Below, piece by piece: positions 27,764 to 37,412 of a DNA stretch of 64,000 bases. Both the position numbers and the translations under genes were made by a program. The notes under the pieces are model-generated. The model was given only the letters and a program-made list of their open reading frames with translations, had not been told where the DNA came from and made no database searches. Source of the DNA: an uncultured Alphaproteobacteria bacterium (GTDB lineage: Bacteria > Pseudomonadota > Alphaproteobacteria > UBA2966); assembly GCA_958295725.1 (NCBI GenBank), contig OY282368.1:3258365-3322364 (forward strand), read 5' to 3'. The number at the start of each line of letters is the position of its first letter. Position 1 is the first letter of the stretch.

Positions 27764-28351
27764 ATGACGACACGCCCGACGTCCCGATGCCTCGTCATTC
27801 TCCTTGCCATTCTCCTGCCGGGAATGGCGCTGCCCTCCTGTACCGGCATCAAGGAGCAGCTCGGGCTGACGAAGTCGGCCCCGGACGAATTCACCGTGGT
27901 CACCAAGGCGCCGCTCATCATCCCGCCGGATTTCACCCTGCGGCCGCCGAGGCCGGGGGCGAGTGGACCGCAGGACGTCCAGGCGCGCGAGCAGGCTCGG
28001 CGCGCGCTGGTCGGGGCCGTAGAGGACCAATCCCGTACCGCTCCGGAAACCGCCGCGCGGCCGACCCATAGCCGCGCGGAGACCGTCTTCCTGAAGAAAG
28101 CGGGTACGGACAAGGCGGATCCGCAGATCCGCACCGTCATTCGCCGTGAGACCCTGGCATTGGCGGAAAAGGACTCCTCGTTCATCCGTCGTTTGATGTT
28201 CTGGCGGGATGGTTCCGGGGAGGAGCCGGTCGTAGACGCGAAGAAGGAGGCCGAACGCCTGCGGGAGGCGGTGGCGAAGGGCGAGCCGCCGGCCGAGAGC
28301 GAAGTGCCTGTGATCGAGCGCAAGAGATCGACCTTCAAACGCGCTTTCTGA
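27764..28351 (+). CDS. DUF3035 (BamF-like) outer-membrane lipoprotein
   Basis: A 195-residue lipoprotein: signal peptide with hydrophobic core CLVILLAILLPGMAL and a lipobox ending in LPSC (Cys near residue 26). After it comes the DUF3035 signature PLIIPPDFTLRPPRPGA. In alphaproteobacteria this family is linked to the beta-barrel assembly complex (BamF). The C-terminal half is charged and likely helical. It lies between lspA and the M16 peptidase gene, the usual alphaproteobacterial order. Confidence 0.85.
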   Translation: MTTRPTSRCLVILLAILLPGMALPSCTGIKEQLGLTKSAPDEFTVVTKAPLIIPPDFTLRPPRPGASGPQDVQAREQARRALVGAVEDQSRTAPETAARPTHSRAETVFLKKAGTDKADPQIRTVIRRETLALAEKDSSFIRRLMFWRDGSGEEPVVDAKKEAERLREAVAKGEPPAESEVPVIERKRSTFKRAF

Positions 28352-28495
28352 TCGATTCCGCGCGGCCAGCGGTCGCCCGCCCTGAAACCCGGACTTGAGG
28401 ACGGGAGGAACCTGCGGCTTGCGGCTGTCTTTCACGGCCCCCTATTCTTTGAGGATCGTGCGCGATATCCGGGAACGGAGGGAGCGGATAGCGAC

Positions 28496-29887
28496 ATGAG
28501 CGGGACTCCGCCGCGGCAATTGGGGGGGAAACGGTGCCCGCAGCTGCACTTCTCGGCCATTGTCGCGGTCTTGTTGCTGGTCTTTTTTGCGACCGATGTC
28601 CGTGGAGACGCGCGAGCGGGCCTGTTCGATCCACAGCAGTTCACCCTCGACAACGGGCTGCGGGTTGTCGTGATTTCGGATCATCGGGCCCCCGTCGTCA
28701 CCCACATGGTCTGGTACAAGGTGGGTGCGGCCGACGATCCGCCAGGCAGGTCCGGCCTCGCTCATTACCTTGAGCACATGATGTTCAAAGGGACGCGCAA
28801 CGTCCCGGCAGGTGAATTCTCGCGGATCGTGGCCCGACTCGGCGGCCGGGAGAACGCCTTCACGGGCCACGACTACACGGGCTATTACCAGACGATCGCC
28901 TCCCGGCACCTGGAGACGGTGATGCGGCTGGAGGCCGATCGCATGACCAACCTCGTGGTGCGCGAAGAGGACATCGCCGCCGAGCGCGAAGTCGTTCGGG
29001 AAGAGCGTCGGTCGCGGCTGGGGAACGATCCGGGCGCTCTTCTGGCCGAGCAGATGAGCGCCGCTCAGTTTCTTTCTCATCCTTACGGGCGCCCCGTGAT
29101 CGGCTGGGAGCACGAGGTGGCGGAACTCTCGCGGCGGGACCTTCTCCACTTCTATGCCGGTCATTACGCGCCGAACAACGCTCTGCTGGTCGTCGCGGGA
29201 GACATGACCCCACACCAGGCGCGTCGGCTGGCCGAGAAACACTACGGCCCCATTCCGGCGCGAGAGATCGCGACGCGCGAGCGTCCGCGGGAGCCGCCGC
29301 ATCGGGCCGCCCGGCGCGTCACGATGCGCGATCCACGGGTTCGCGTGCCGTCTTGGAGACGGACCTATCTGGCGCCCAGCGGAACGGCCGGCGAGACACG
29401 ACACGCGATACCGCTTCAGGTTCTTTCGGAAATTCTCGGAGGCGGGACGACCTCGCGCCTCTACAGGCGTCTGGTCGTCGAGGAAAAGGTGGCGAGCGGC
29501 GCCGGGGCGTCGTACAGCGGTAGCTCGATGGACCTCTCGCGCTTTTACCTCTATGGCAGCGCGCGGCACGGCGGGGGCCTCGAGACCGTCGAGGCGACGA
29601 TCGAGGAGGAGATCTCCAGGCTGTTGGAATCCGGGGTGACGGAGCAAGAGCTGCGACGGGCGAAGACCGGCATGACGGCCGACGCCGTGTTCGCCCGGGA
29701 CAGTCTGGCAACCGGCGCGCGCTTGTTCGGCGCCGCGCTGGCGGTCGGTCGCACCGCGGAGGATGTGGAGGCTTGGCCGAATCTGGTCCTCGCCGTGACC
29801 GCCGAAGACATTCTGGCGGCGGCGCGGCACGTGTTCGACGACCGGGCGTCGGTGACCGGTCTCCTGTTGCCGGAGCGGGATGGTTAA
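28496..29887 (+). CDS. M16 family zinc metallopeptidase
   Basis: A 463-residue insulinase/pitrilysin-family protein. The inverted zinc motif HxxEH is present as LAHYLEHMMFKG (residues ~88-98), with the downstream glutamate in AAEREVVREERR. An N-terminal hydrophobic segment (IVAVLLLVFFATDVRG) predicts export to the periplasm. Alphaproteobacterial loci usually have two tandem M16 genes, the second lacking HxxEH; here only the first is present and a transporter operon follows after 57 nt. ATG 28496 precedes a basic stretch typical of a signal n-region. Confidence 0.93.
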   Translation: MSGTPPRQLGGKRCPQLHFSAIVAVLLLVFFATDVRGDARAGLFDPQQFTLDNGLRVVVISDHRAPVVTHMVWYKVGAADDPPGRSGLAHYLEHMMFKGTRNVPAGEFSRIVARLGGRENAFTGHDYTGYYQTIASRHLETVMRLEADRMTNLVVREEDIAAEREVVREERRSRLGNDPGALLAEQMSAAQFLSHPYGRPVIGWEHEVAELSRRDLLHFYAGHYAPNNALLVVAGDMTPHQARRLAEKHYGPIPAREIATRERPREPPHRAARRVTMRDPRVRVPSWRRTYLAPSGTAGETRHAIPLQVLSEILGGGTTSRLYRRLVVEEKVASGAGASYSGSSMDLSRFYLYGSARHGGGLETVEATIEEEISRLLESGVTEQELRRAKTGMTADAVFARDSLATGARLFGAALAVGRTAEDVEAWPNLVLAVTAEDILAAARHVFDDRASVTGLLLPERDG

Positions 29888-29944
29888 GACGGACTTCCCA
29901 CCGCTCGCGCAAAGGTCCCTCCGAGTGACGCGCGCGCCCTCGCC

Positions 29945-30895
29945 ATGAGCGTCTTTCTCGCCAAACGGTTCGCCATCTTCGTCGCCACACTGCTCGGCGC
30001 GTCGGTCGTCGTCTTCCTGGCGCTGGAAATCCTTCCGGGAGACCCCGCCTACGCCATTCTCGGCGCCGACGCGGAACCCTCGGCCTACGAAGCGTTGCAC
30101 CGGGAGCTCGGTCTGGACCGGCCTGCCGTCGACCGCTACCTCGGCTGGCTCGGTGGAATACTGACGGGCGATTTCGGCGTGAGTTACACTTACTCCGTGC
30201 CCGTCTTCGAGCTCGTGGTCGAACGCCTCGCCCTGACCGTGCCCCTCGCCGTGCTCGCCATGGCGTTGACCGTCGTCGCGGCCATCGGCCTCGGACTCCA
30301 CGCAGCCACGCATCATAACAAGATCGGCGATTGGGGGGTGATGGCGTTCAGCCAGCTCGGCATCGCCCTGCCGAACTTCTGGTTCGGTATTCTTCTGATC
30401 CTGTTCTTCTCGGTCTATCTGGGCTGGTTTTCGTCTGGTGGATTTCCGGGTTGGGGCGCCGGGACGTGGCCCGCGCTGAAGTCCCTGCTCCTGCCGGCGA
30501 TCGCCCTGGCGACGGTCCAGACGGCCATCCTGGCGCGGGTCATGCGGTCGAGCGTGCTGGAGACGATTCGCGAGGATTACGTTCGGACCGCCCGCGCCAA
30601 GGGGCTGACGCGGCGGGCGACTCTGTGGCGCCATGTGCTTCGGAACGCGCTCATTCCCGTGGTGACCGTCATGGGCCTTCAGTTCGCCAACCTGCTCGCC
30701 GGAACGATCGTCATCGAGAACGTCTTTTTCCTCCCGGGATTGGGCAGGCTGGTGTTCCAGGCTATAGCCAATCGGGATCTCGTCGTGGTCAAGGACGTGG
30801 TCCTGATACTCGCGGCCATGGTCGTTGTCGTCAATTTCATCGTGGATCTCGCCTACGCGGCAATCGACCCGCGGCTCGGAGCGCGCGACGCGTGA
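29945..30895 (+). CDS. ABC transporter permease, DppB/OppB type
   Basis: A 316-residue inner-membrane permease with about six hydrophobic segments. It has LEILPGDPAYAILGADA near the N terminus and the EAA loop EDYVRTARAKGLTRRATLWRHVLRNAL that contacts the ATPase. It belongs to the peptide/nickel/opine transporter family. It is the first gene of a four-gene operon with 4-base overlaps. No substrate-binding protein gene precedes it, which is unusual. Confidence 0.94.
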   Translation: MSVFLAKRFAIFVATLLGASVVVFLALEILPGDPAYAILGADAEPSAYEALHRELGLDRPAVDRYLGWLGGILTGDFGVSYTYSVPVFELVVERLALTVPLAVLAMALTVVAAIGLGLHAATHHNKIGDWGVMAFSQLGIALPNFWFGILLILFFSVYLGWFSSGGFPGWGAGTWPALKSLLLPAIALATVQTAILARVMRSSVLETIREDYVRTARAKGLTRRATLWRHVLRNALIPVVTVMGLQFANLLAGTIVIENVFFLPGLGRLVFQAIANRDLVVVKDVVLILAAMVVVVNFIVDLAYAAIDPRLGARDA

Positions 30896-31761
30896 ACGCC
30901 TTCCGACAACCGAACTTCCTGGCCCTCGCGCTGCGCCGCGGGAATTTCCTTCTGGGCGGCGTTCTCGCCGGCCTCGTCGCGCTGCTCGCGCTGGTCTCCC
31001 TTGCGTGGACGCCACACTCGGCCTACGAACTGGATATCGCCAACAAGCTGAACCCCCCGTCGCCGACGCACTGGCTGGGCACGGACCACTTCGGCCGGGA
31101 CGTCGCCTCCATGATCATGGTGGGCGCCCGAAACTCCCTGCTCGTCGGATTCGTCGCGGTGGGCACGGGACTCGCGGTCGGAGTGTTCCTCGGTCTGTGG
31201 GCGTCGGCCCGGCGGGGTTGGGTCGAGGAACTGATCATGAGGTTCTCCGACTTCGCGTTCGCCTTTCCGGCCATTCTGTCCGCGATAATGATCACCGCGA
31301 TCCTCGGGCCCGGCGCCGTCAACTCGATCCTCGCCATCGGCATCTTCAATGTCCCGGTGTTCGCGCGCGTCACGCGGGGCTCCGCCAACGCCATCTGGGC
31401 GCGGGAATTCGTCCTGGCGGCGCGCGCAGCGGGCAAGGGTCATGCCCGGATCACCCTGGAGCATGTGTTGCCCAACATTCTCGGCGTGGTCGTCGTGCAG
31501 GCGACGATCTTCTTCGCCATCGCGATCCTCGCCGAAGCGGCCCTCTCCTATCTCGGGCTGGGAACCCAGCCGCCGCATCCGAGTTGGGGGCGCATGCTGA
31601 ACGAGGCGCAGACCTTCCTCCATCTCTCTCCGCACCTCGTCCTGTTTCCCGGTCTGGCCGTCGTGATTTCGGTATTGGGGTTCAACATGCTGGGTGACGG
31701 GCTGCGCGACCTCCTGGACCCACGACTGTCCCGGACACGGCTGGCGGGATACCCGCGATGA
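30892..31761 (+). CDS. ABC transporter permease, DppC/OppC type
   Basis: A 289-residue partner permease. GTG 30892 overlaps the stop of the DppB-type gene. N-terminal membrane helix GGVLAGLVALLALVSL, then the family motif HWLGTDHFGRDVASMIMVGARNSL and the EAA loop REFVLAARAAGKGHARITLEHVLPN. Together with the DppB-type protein it forms the membrane channel. Confidence 0.94.
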   Translation: MNAFRQPNFLALALRRGNFLLGGVLAGLVALLALVSLAWTPHSAYELDIANKLNPPSPTHWLGTDHFGRDVASMIMVGARNSLLVGFVAVGTGLAVGVFLGLWASARRGWVEELIMRFSDFAFAFPAILSAIMITAILGPGAVNSILAIGIFNVPVFARVTRGSANAIWAREFVLAARAAGKGHARITLEHVLPNILGVVVVQATIFFAIAILAEAALSYLGLGTQPPHPSWGRMLNEAQTFLHLSPHLVLFPGLAVVISVLGFNMLGDGLRDLLDPRLSRTRLAGYPR

Positions 31762-32746
31762 GCATGCTCGAGGTCGATCGTCTGACCGTCGCGTTCCCCG
31801 CGCCGGCGGGCCCGGAGCGCGCGGTTCGTGACGTGAGCTTCGAGCTCGAACGCGGCGAAACGCTCGGCATCGTGGGAGAGTCCGGATGCGGCAAGTCGAT
31901 GACGGCTCTCGCACTGATGGGATTGTTGCCGGAGGGAACCGACACGCAAGGCGGCATCACCCTGAACGGTCGCGATTTGCGGACCCTCGATGAGGAAGCG
32001 ATGTGCCGCGTTCGCGGCAATGCCATCGCCATGGTGTTCCAGGAACCCATGACGTCGCTCAATCCCGTGCGCGCCATCGGAAAACAGGTCGTCGAACCTC
32101 TGATGCTGCACCTCGGTCTGGACCGTGGCCAAGCCAAGGTCGAGACGCTCTCGTTGCTGGAGCGCGTCGGACTGGTCGACCCGCGCCGGTTCTACGCCGC
32201 CTATCCGCACCAGCTCTCCGGGGGTCAACGCCAGCGCGCGATGATCGCGATGGCTCTGTCCTGCCGTCCGGAGGTGTTGATCGCGGACGAACCGACGACC
32301 GCGCTCGATGTGACGGTCCAAGGCCAGATTCTCGATCTGATTCGCGACGCCGTCGGCGAAAGTCGAATGTCGCTCATTTTGATTTCCCACGATCTCGGCG
32401 TCATCGCCGAGACCGTCGATCGGGTTATCGTGATGTATGGCGGCGCGGTGGTCGAGCAGGGACCGACATGGGACGTCTTCACCAGGCTCGCCCATCCCTA
32501 TACGCGGGGCCTTTTCGCCGCCATGCCGCGACTCGGCGAGGGACGTCGACGGCTCCGCACGATCCCCGGGACGGTGCCCGAGCTCGCCGACCTGCCCACC
32601 GGCTGTACCTTCGCCGACCGATGCTCCCTGGCGCGCGAGACATGCCACTCGCAGCCTCCCGACATGCGTCCGGTCGGCGAAAGTCACTCCGCGGCCTGTC
32701 TGCGCCTCGATGCCGCGACAGCCACGCCGTCCTTCGGGTCGCGCCG

Positions 32747-32750
<4 letters not shown>
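31758..32750 (+). CDS. ABC transporter ATP-binding protein, DppD/OppD type
   Basis: A 330-residue ATPase. Walker A GESGCGKSM near residues 38-46, signature LSGGQRQRAMIA, Walker B VLIADEPTTALD. The C-terminal oligopeptide-type extension carries the cysteine pattern CTFADRCSLARETCHSQ, which in this family can bind an Fe-S cluster. The ATG overlaps the DppC-type stop (ATGA), showing tight coupling. Confidence 0.95.
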
Positions 32751-33724
<974 letters not shown>

Positions 33725-33812
33725 GCCGGGGCCGTCTTCCTTCCCTTGTTCCGCCAATGTCGGGCGTGGCATGTTTCGTGACAGCACGATGACAACCCGG
33801 GAGGCCGTTGAC

Positions 33813-34181
33813 ATGAGCGAGGTTGTCGCCTTCGAAGGGCGCGGGCCCGCCCGGCCGACGACGAGCGGCCGGACGGGCAAAACACCCCTCGTCATCTTCG
33901 ATCGCCACGAGCTCGACGCCATGCTGCAGGTGTACAGCCGCATGGTGAGAGCGGGAGAGTGGCGGGACTACGCCATCGAATTCGAACCCGACCGCGCCAC
34001 CTTCTCGGTCTTCCGGCGCGCGTCGGAAGACGCGCTCTACCGCATCGTCAAAACCCGCGGACCGTCCCGGCGCCGGGGATTGTTCGCGGTGATCTCGGCC
34101 GGAGGGCGGATTCTGCGGCGCGGACGCGAACTGGGCCCCGTGCTCGCCGCGTTGAACGCCAAGGGACTGCGGCTCGTATGA
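33813..34181 (+). CDS. DUF2794 domain protein
   Basis: A 122-residue protein of the alphaproteobacterial DUF2794 family, recognised from VIFDRHELDAMLQVYSRMV, GEWRDYAIEF and the C-terminal LGPVLAALNAKGLRLV. Function unknown. ATG 33813 is chosen because GGGAGG sits 8 nt upstream; in-frame ATGs at 33771 and 33789 lack that. A strong terminator follows its stop immediately. Confidence 0.85.
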   Translation: MSEVVAFEGRGPARPTTSGRTGKTPLVIFDRHELDAMLQVYSRMVRAGEWRDYAIEFEPDRATFSVFRRASEDALYRIVKTRGPSRRRGLFAVISAGGRILRRGRELGPVLAALNAKGLRLV

Positions 34182-34185
34182 AAAA

Positions 34186-34210
34186 GGCCCGGCGGCATCG
34201 CCGGGCCTTT
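34186..34210. terminator. Bidirectional intrinsic terminator
   Basis: A perfect 9-bp GC stem (GGCCCGGCG / CGCCGGGCC) with loop GCAT, flanked by AAAAA on the left and TTT on the right, so it works in both directions. It separates the convergent DUF2794 and YccA-type genes. Confidence 0.9.
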
Positions 34211-34242
34211 CGGTTCTCCGGGTCGGTACATCGTCCAGATGC

Positions 34243-34962
34243 TCAGCGCCGTTCGCCGAACAGCCTGAGCAGCAGCACCATCAGGTTGATAAAATCGAGA
34301 TAGAGCGTCAGCGCCCCCATCACCGCCTTCTTGGTGGCGAGGTCGGCGCTGTCGGCCTCGAAGTACATGTTCCGGATCTTCTGGGTGTCGTAGGCCGTCA
34401 ATCCCACGAACACGAGCACGCCGATCACCGAGATGGCGAAATGGAGCGCCGAAGACGCGAGGAAGAAGTTCACGATACTGGCGATGATGATGCCGATCAG
34501 GCCCATGAACATGAAGTGGCCCATGCCGGTCAGATCGCGCTTCGTCGTATAGCCGTAGAGGCTCATGGCACCGAAGGTCGCCGTCGTGATGAAGAACACC
34601 CGCGTGATGCTGGCGCCCGTGTAGGCCACGAAAATCCACGAGAGCGACGCGCCCATCACGGCGGCGAAGGCCCAGAAGAGGGCTTGCGTGGCCGTCGCGC
34701 TGAGACGGTTCACGCCGAAGCTGAGCACCAGGATGAACCCCAGCGGAGCGAGCATGACGACCCATTGCAGGCCCGTCCCGTAGATCGCCTGCAGCAATGC
34801 GGGCGAGGACGCCACGAGAGCGGCGACGATGCCGCTCAGCGCCACGCCGGACGCCATGTAGTTGTATACCCGGAGCATGTAGGCGCGCAGACCCTCGTCG
34901 ATCGCCGCCCGCTCCATTGCGGTCGCGCCAAGCGAAAGGCGCGCCTTGATGTTTTCCGCCAT
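34243..34962 (-). CDS. Bax inhibitor-1/YccA family membrane protein
   Basis: A 239-residue inner-membrane protein with seven hydrophobic segments, for example GVALSGIVAALVASSPALL and the FMGLIGIIIASIVNFFL region. The C-terminal GLTAYDTQKIRNMY motif is diagnostic of the BI-1/YccA family; relatives interact with FtsH or leak calcium. ATG 34962 (MAENIKARL) has AAGGGGG upstream; a longer start at 35004 is less likely. It is next to the accessory island starting near 35.08 kb. Confidence 0.92.
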   Translation of the reverse strand: MAENIKARLSLGATAMERAAIDEGLRAYMLRVYNYMASGVALSGIVAALVASSPALLQAIYGTGLQWVVMLAPLGFILVLSFGVNRLSATATQALFWAFAAVMGASLSWIFVAYTGASITRVFFITTATFGAMSLYGYTTKRDLTGMGHFMFMGLIGIIIASIVNFFLASSALHFAISVIGVLVFVGLTAYDTQKIRNMYFEADSADLATKKAVMGALTLYLDFINLMVLLLRLFGERR

Positions 34963-35132
34963 GGTCTTCGGCCCCCTTGTCCGGCCTTCCAGAGTGACGG
35001 ACAATATATTGGAGACAATTGCGGCGATTCAAGGACGGCGCGGGCCTCCCCGCCGACGACGGATTTCCCGGGCCTTGCCCCGCCGTCATTCCGCCCTGAG
35101 AACGGCCATGACGTTTTCCCCGACTGACCTAG

Positions 35133-36319
35133 GAAAGCTCTGATCAAGCTGCCTGGTTATGCGGAGGGAGTATTCCCGAGGCCCGATGGGGCTTGGGGAA
35201 GCGCCATTGAGGCTCGGAACCCCCGGTTTCGATGCCCCGGCGGTGGTTTTCGAAGCCGCCCGGTGGTTTCCGTACCGCCCGGACGGGTCGCTTCCGCCTC
35301 ACGCCAGCGCCAGATGGCGCTCGCCGATCATCAGGTTGGCGAAGCCCAGCAGAAGCGCGATCCGTTGCCTGTTCTTCGCCAGCCCCCGGTAGCGCACCCT
35401 GGCGTAGCCGAAGCGCCGTTTGAGGTACAGGAAGGGATGCTCGACCTTGGCACGCACCGACGCCCTGGCCCGCTCGCACGCCGCCGCCGCGCTGTCGGGC
35501 GCCAGCGCGCGCCGCTTGCCCGGCTTCAGCGCCACACGCCAGTCCACCGCGCCGCCATTGTTCTCCGGGCGCTTGCCAACCCCCTGGTAGCCCGCGTCCC
35601 CCCACACCCGCCGCTCCGCGCCGTGCAACAGCCGATGCGCCGCCGTCACGTCGCTCACGTTCGCCGCCGTCGTACACAGGCTGTGGACGACACCCGACCG
35701 GACGCCCACCCCGATGTGCGCCTTCATCCCGAAGTACCACTGGTTCCCCTTCTTCGTCTGGCGCATCTCCGGGTCCCGCCTGCCCGCCTTGTTCTTCGTC
35801 GACGACGGCGCCTCGATAAGGCTCGCATCCACGATGGTCCCTTCCCGGAGCCGCAAGCCCCGCGACGCCAGGTGCTCGTTGATCCCTCCCAACAGCACCT
35901 CGCCCAGGCCATGCCTCTCCAACAGATGCCGGAACTCGAGGATCGTCGTCTCGTCCGGCAGCGGACCCGACAGCCGCAAACCCACGAACCGACGAACCGA
36001 CTCGACCTCGTGGAGCAGGTCCTCCATCCCCGGATCGCTCAGGTTGTAGAACAACTGCACGCAGTGCACCCGCAACATGACCGACAACGCGTAAGGCCGC
36101 CGACCCCGCCCCTCCTTCGGATAGAACGGCCGAATGCGCCCCTCCAGACGCTCCCACGGGATCAACCCGTCCATGCGGGCAAGAAACTTCTCCCGGCGCG
36201 TCACCCGCTTCTGCGACACGTACTCCAAATCCGCAAACGTCGCCTGTCCCATCGTCCAGCCTCAACCCCAAACCATGAAAGACTATTGTAACAAAACACC
36301 AAACTTGATCAGAGCTTCC
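35133..36319 (-). mobile_element. Complete IS5-group insertion sequence
   Basis: A 1187-bp element. The ends GAAAGCTCTGATCAAG and, inverted at the right, GGAAGCTCTGATCAAG match at 15 of 16 bases. It is flanked by the 4-bp direct repeat CTAG (35129-35132 and 36320-36323), fitting the YTAR target rule of the IS5 group. One intact transposase gene fills most of it. The insertion lies inside the left inverted repeat of the ~160-bp element, so it came later. Intact ends, gene and target repeat suggest recent arrival. Confidence 0.92.
35299..36252 (-). CDS. IS5 family transposase
   Basis: A 317-residue DDE transposase. The DUF772-type N-terminal region includes RPYALSVMLRVHCVQLFYNL. Catalytic residues are likely Asp142 (IVDASLIEAPSS), Asp219 (WGDAGYQG) and Glu271 (VEHPFLYLKRRFGYARVRY). 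The length fits the IS5 group and all three acidic residues are present, so it should be active. ATG 36252 lies 67 nt inside the right end of the element. Confidence 0.93.
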   Translation of the reverse strand: MGQATFADLEYVSQKRVTRREKFLARMDGLIPWERLEGRIRPFYPKEGRGRRPYALSVMLRVHCVQLFYNLSDPGMEDLLHEVESVRRFVGLRLSGPLPDETTILEFRHLLERHGLGEVLLGGINEHLASRGLRLREGTIVDASLIEAPSSTKNKAGRRDPEMRQTKKGNQWYFGMKAHIGVGVRSGVVHSLCTTAANVSDVTAAHRLLHGAERRVWGDAGYQGVGKRPENNGGAVDWRVALKPGKRRALAPDSAAAACERARASVRAKVEHPFLYLKRRFGYARVRYRGLAKNRQRIALLLGFANLMIGERHLALA

Positions 36320-36662
36320 CTAGTTCAAACAGATGTGAGAGGCGGTCCTTGAAAGAGGGCTCGTGTAACCTGACGGAGTAGGCCGAAGGTCTGCATGGGG
36401 GGCCTCCTTCAAGCTGTCTGTTCGAACCAACGGCTTCGGAGACCTCCACCGTCTCATATGTCCCGAACCAGGACACACGTGCCGGCAAAACCGAGCAGAA
36501 TCGTCACGGCGACACCGGCGGCAACGGCGAAAACGACCGCGAATGGATCGAAGCTAGCCGCCCTCCATGACGAAGCGCATCACGGCGTAGCTCGTGGCGG
36601 TGCCGATTGTCAGGCTCGCCGCGCGGGCCGTCACTTCGCTCCGAACCCCTCCACCGACGTCC

Positions 36663-37400
36663 TTATTTGGGGCCCAACGAAGAGTTTGTTCTATTTTGTC
36701 GATGATATGCTGAAAGAATCGCCCCTTCGAGTTTGTTGGGTTGCACTCTATAGTTTTCAAATTCCTCAATATTATCATGTTTGATATGCAACTGACCTTC
36801 ACCGATATTCCCACGATGCTGGCCTTGTGAATAATATCTGTTAGATTCAATTTCCTTAGATGATAGTACCCAATACCTAATGACATCCCTCCACACTGCA
36901 ATCCAAACAAAAACATCGCAGAACCTTGGTTTGATCTGTTGAAAGTTCATCCAGAATTCCTTTGTCGAATCTGAAGATAGAGCCTTCACATAGAGTGGAG
37001 CGTCCGAATTTGCATCAACTACACGTGATGCTTTGACTTCGATGCGAATACCATCCATATAAAAATCATATTGACCGGAATAGTCTGGATCTATCCTTTT
37101 CGATGGTTTTTCTAAAGTTGGAACCAACTCTTTTAAATGACCCTGTGCCCAAGATTCACCAAAGGTACGGGGTGCACTAATCTCAAAAATATAGAGATAA
37201 AGATTCCTTGAAGTATATTCATCTCGAAGTTCTAAATAATCATCTAAACTAAGAACGCTCATCGCAAGTAAGTGAGATATAATGTATTCATACTCGTTAA
37301 ACGGATAAACTGATACGAGAGTTTCAAGTCTGTCCCGGATGTCACTTTCATTGAAAAGCTGAGCCAGCAGGGTATCGAGCTCTTTTTTCAGATGTTCCAT
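36663..37400 (-). CDS. Type II restriction endonuclease, PD-(D/E)XK-like (putative)
   Basis: A 245-residue protein. The central segment holds a PD-(D/E)XK-like core: Asp112 in QYDFYMDG, then Glu121 and Lys123 in IRIEVKASR, a typical Mg-binding D...ExK arrangement. Other stretches are FGESWAQGHLKELVP and WIAVWRDVIRYWVLSS. It follows a DNA methyltransferase gene by 12 nt on the same strand, with AGGAG upstream of ATG 37400, so a restriction enzyme is the natural reading. Family and recognition site are not identifiable by eye. The gene is clearly AT-rich compared with the surroundings, a sign of transfer. Confidence 0.78.
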   Translation of the reverse strand: MEHLKKELDTLLAQLFNESDIRDRLETLVSVYPFNEYEYIISHLLAMSVLSLDDYLELRDEYTSRNLYLYIFEISAPRTFGESWAQGHLKELVPTLEKPSKRIDPDYSGQYDFYMDGIRIEVKASRVVDANSDAPLYVKALSSDSTKEFWMNFQQIKPRFCDVFVWIAVWRDVIRYWVLSSKEIESNRYYSQGQHRGNIGEGQLHIKHDNIEEFENYRVQPNKLEGAILSAYHRQNRTNSSLGPK

Positions 37401-37412
37401 GGAATCAAACTC

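Larger units (their letters stand above)
35125..36475. mobile_element. ~160-bp element with IS481-like inverted repeats, split by an IS5-group element
   Basis: Without the IS5 insertion (35133-36319 plus one CTAG) this is a ~160-bp unit. Its left end reads TGACCTAGTTCAAACAGATG and the complement of its right end TGTCCTGGTTCGGGACATA, imperfect inverted repeats starting TG, as in IS481 ends. The right end closely matches the end at 16861-16884, next to an IS481-type transposase tail. The interior has no transposase; on the minus strand only a short frame MQTFGLLRQVTRALF is seen. It looks like a non-autonomous or internally deleted derivative. It replaces ~8 bases of the permease copy, so no clean target duplication is seen. 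Confidence 0.65.
35084..36650 (-). pseudogene. Diverged, broken copy of the 3' end of the FtsX-type permease gene
   Basis: Two blocks, 35084-35124 and 36476-36650, together correspond to the last ~70 codons of the permease gene at 38613-41195. The tail block encodes GENVMAVLRAE and a stop, identical in protein and with one base change in ~42. The other block encodes TATSYAVMRFVMEGG and, after a 1-nt deletion, FDPFAVVFAVAAGVAVTIL; I count about 88% base identity over ~130 bases, with most changes at wobble positions. The blocks are split by the ~160-bp inverted-repeat element and the IS5-group element. This fits a duplicated target that has decayed. Confidence 0.85.

Noticed and set aside
28442-31015. 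857-codon minus-strand frame
   Set aside because: Antisense to the M16 and ABC permease genes; the composition is Arg/Gln/Asp-rich without any domain.
35145-35298. Passenger gene in the left part of the IS5-group element
   Set aside because: Only ~150 bases with no convincing frame; it is the normal non-coding end of the element.
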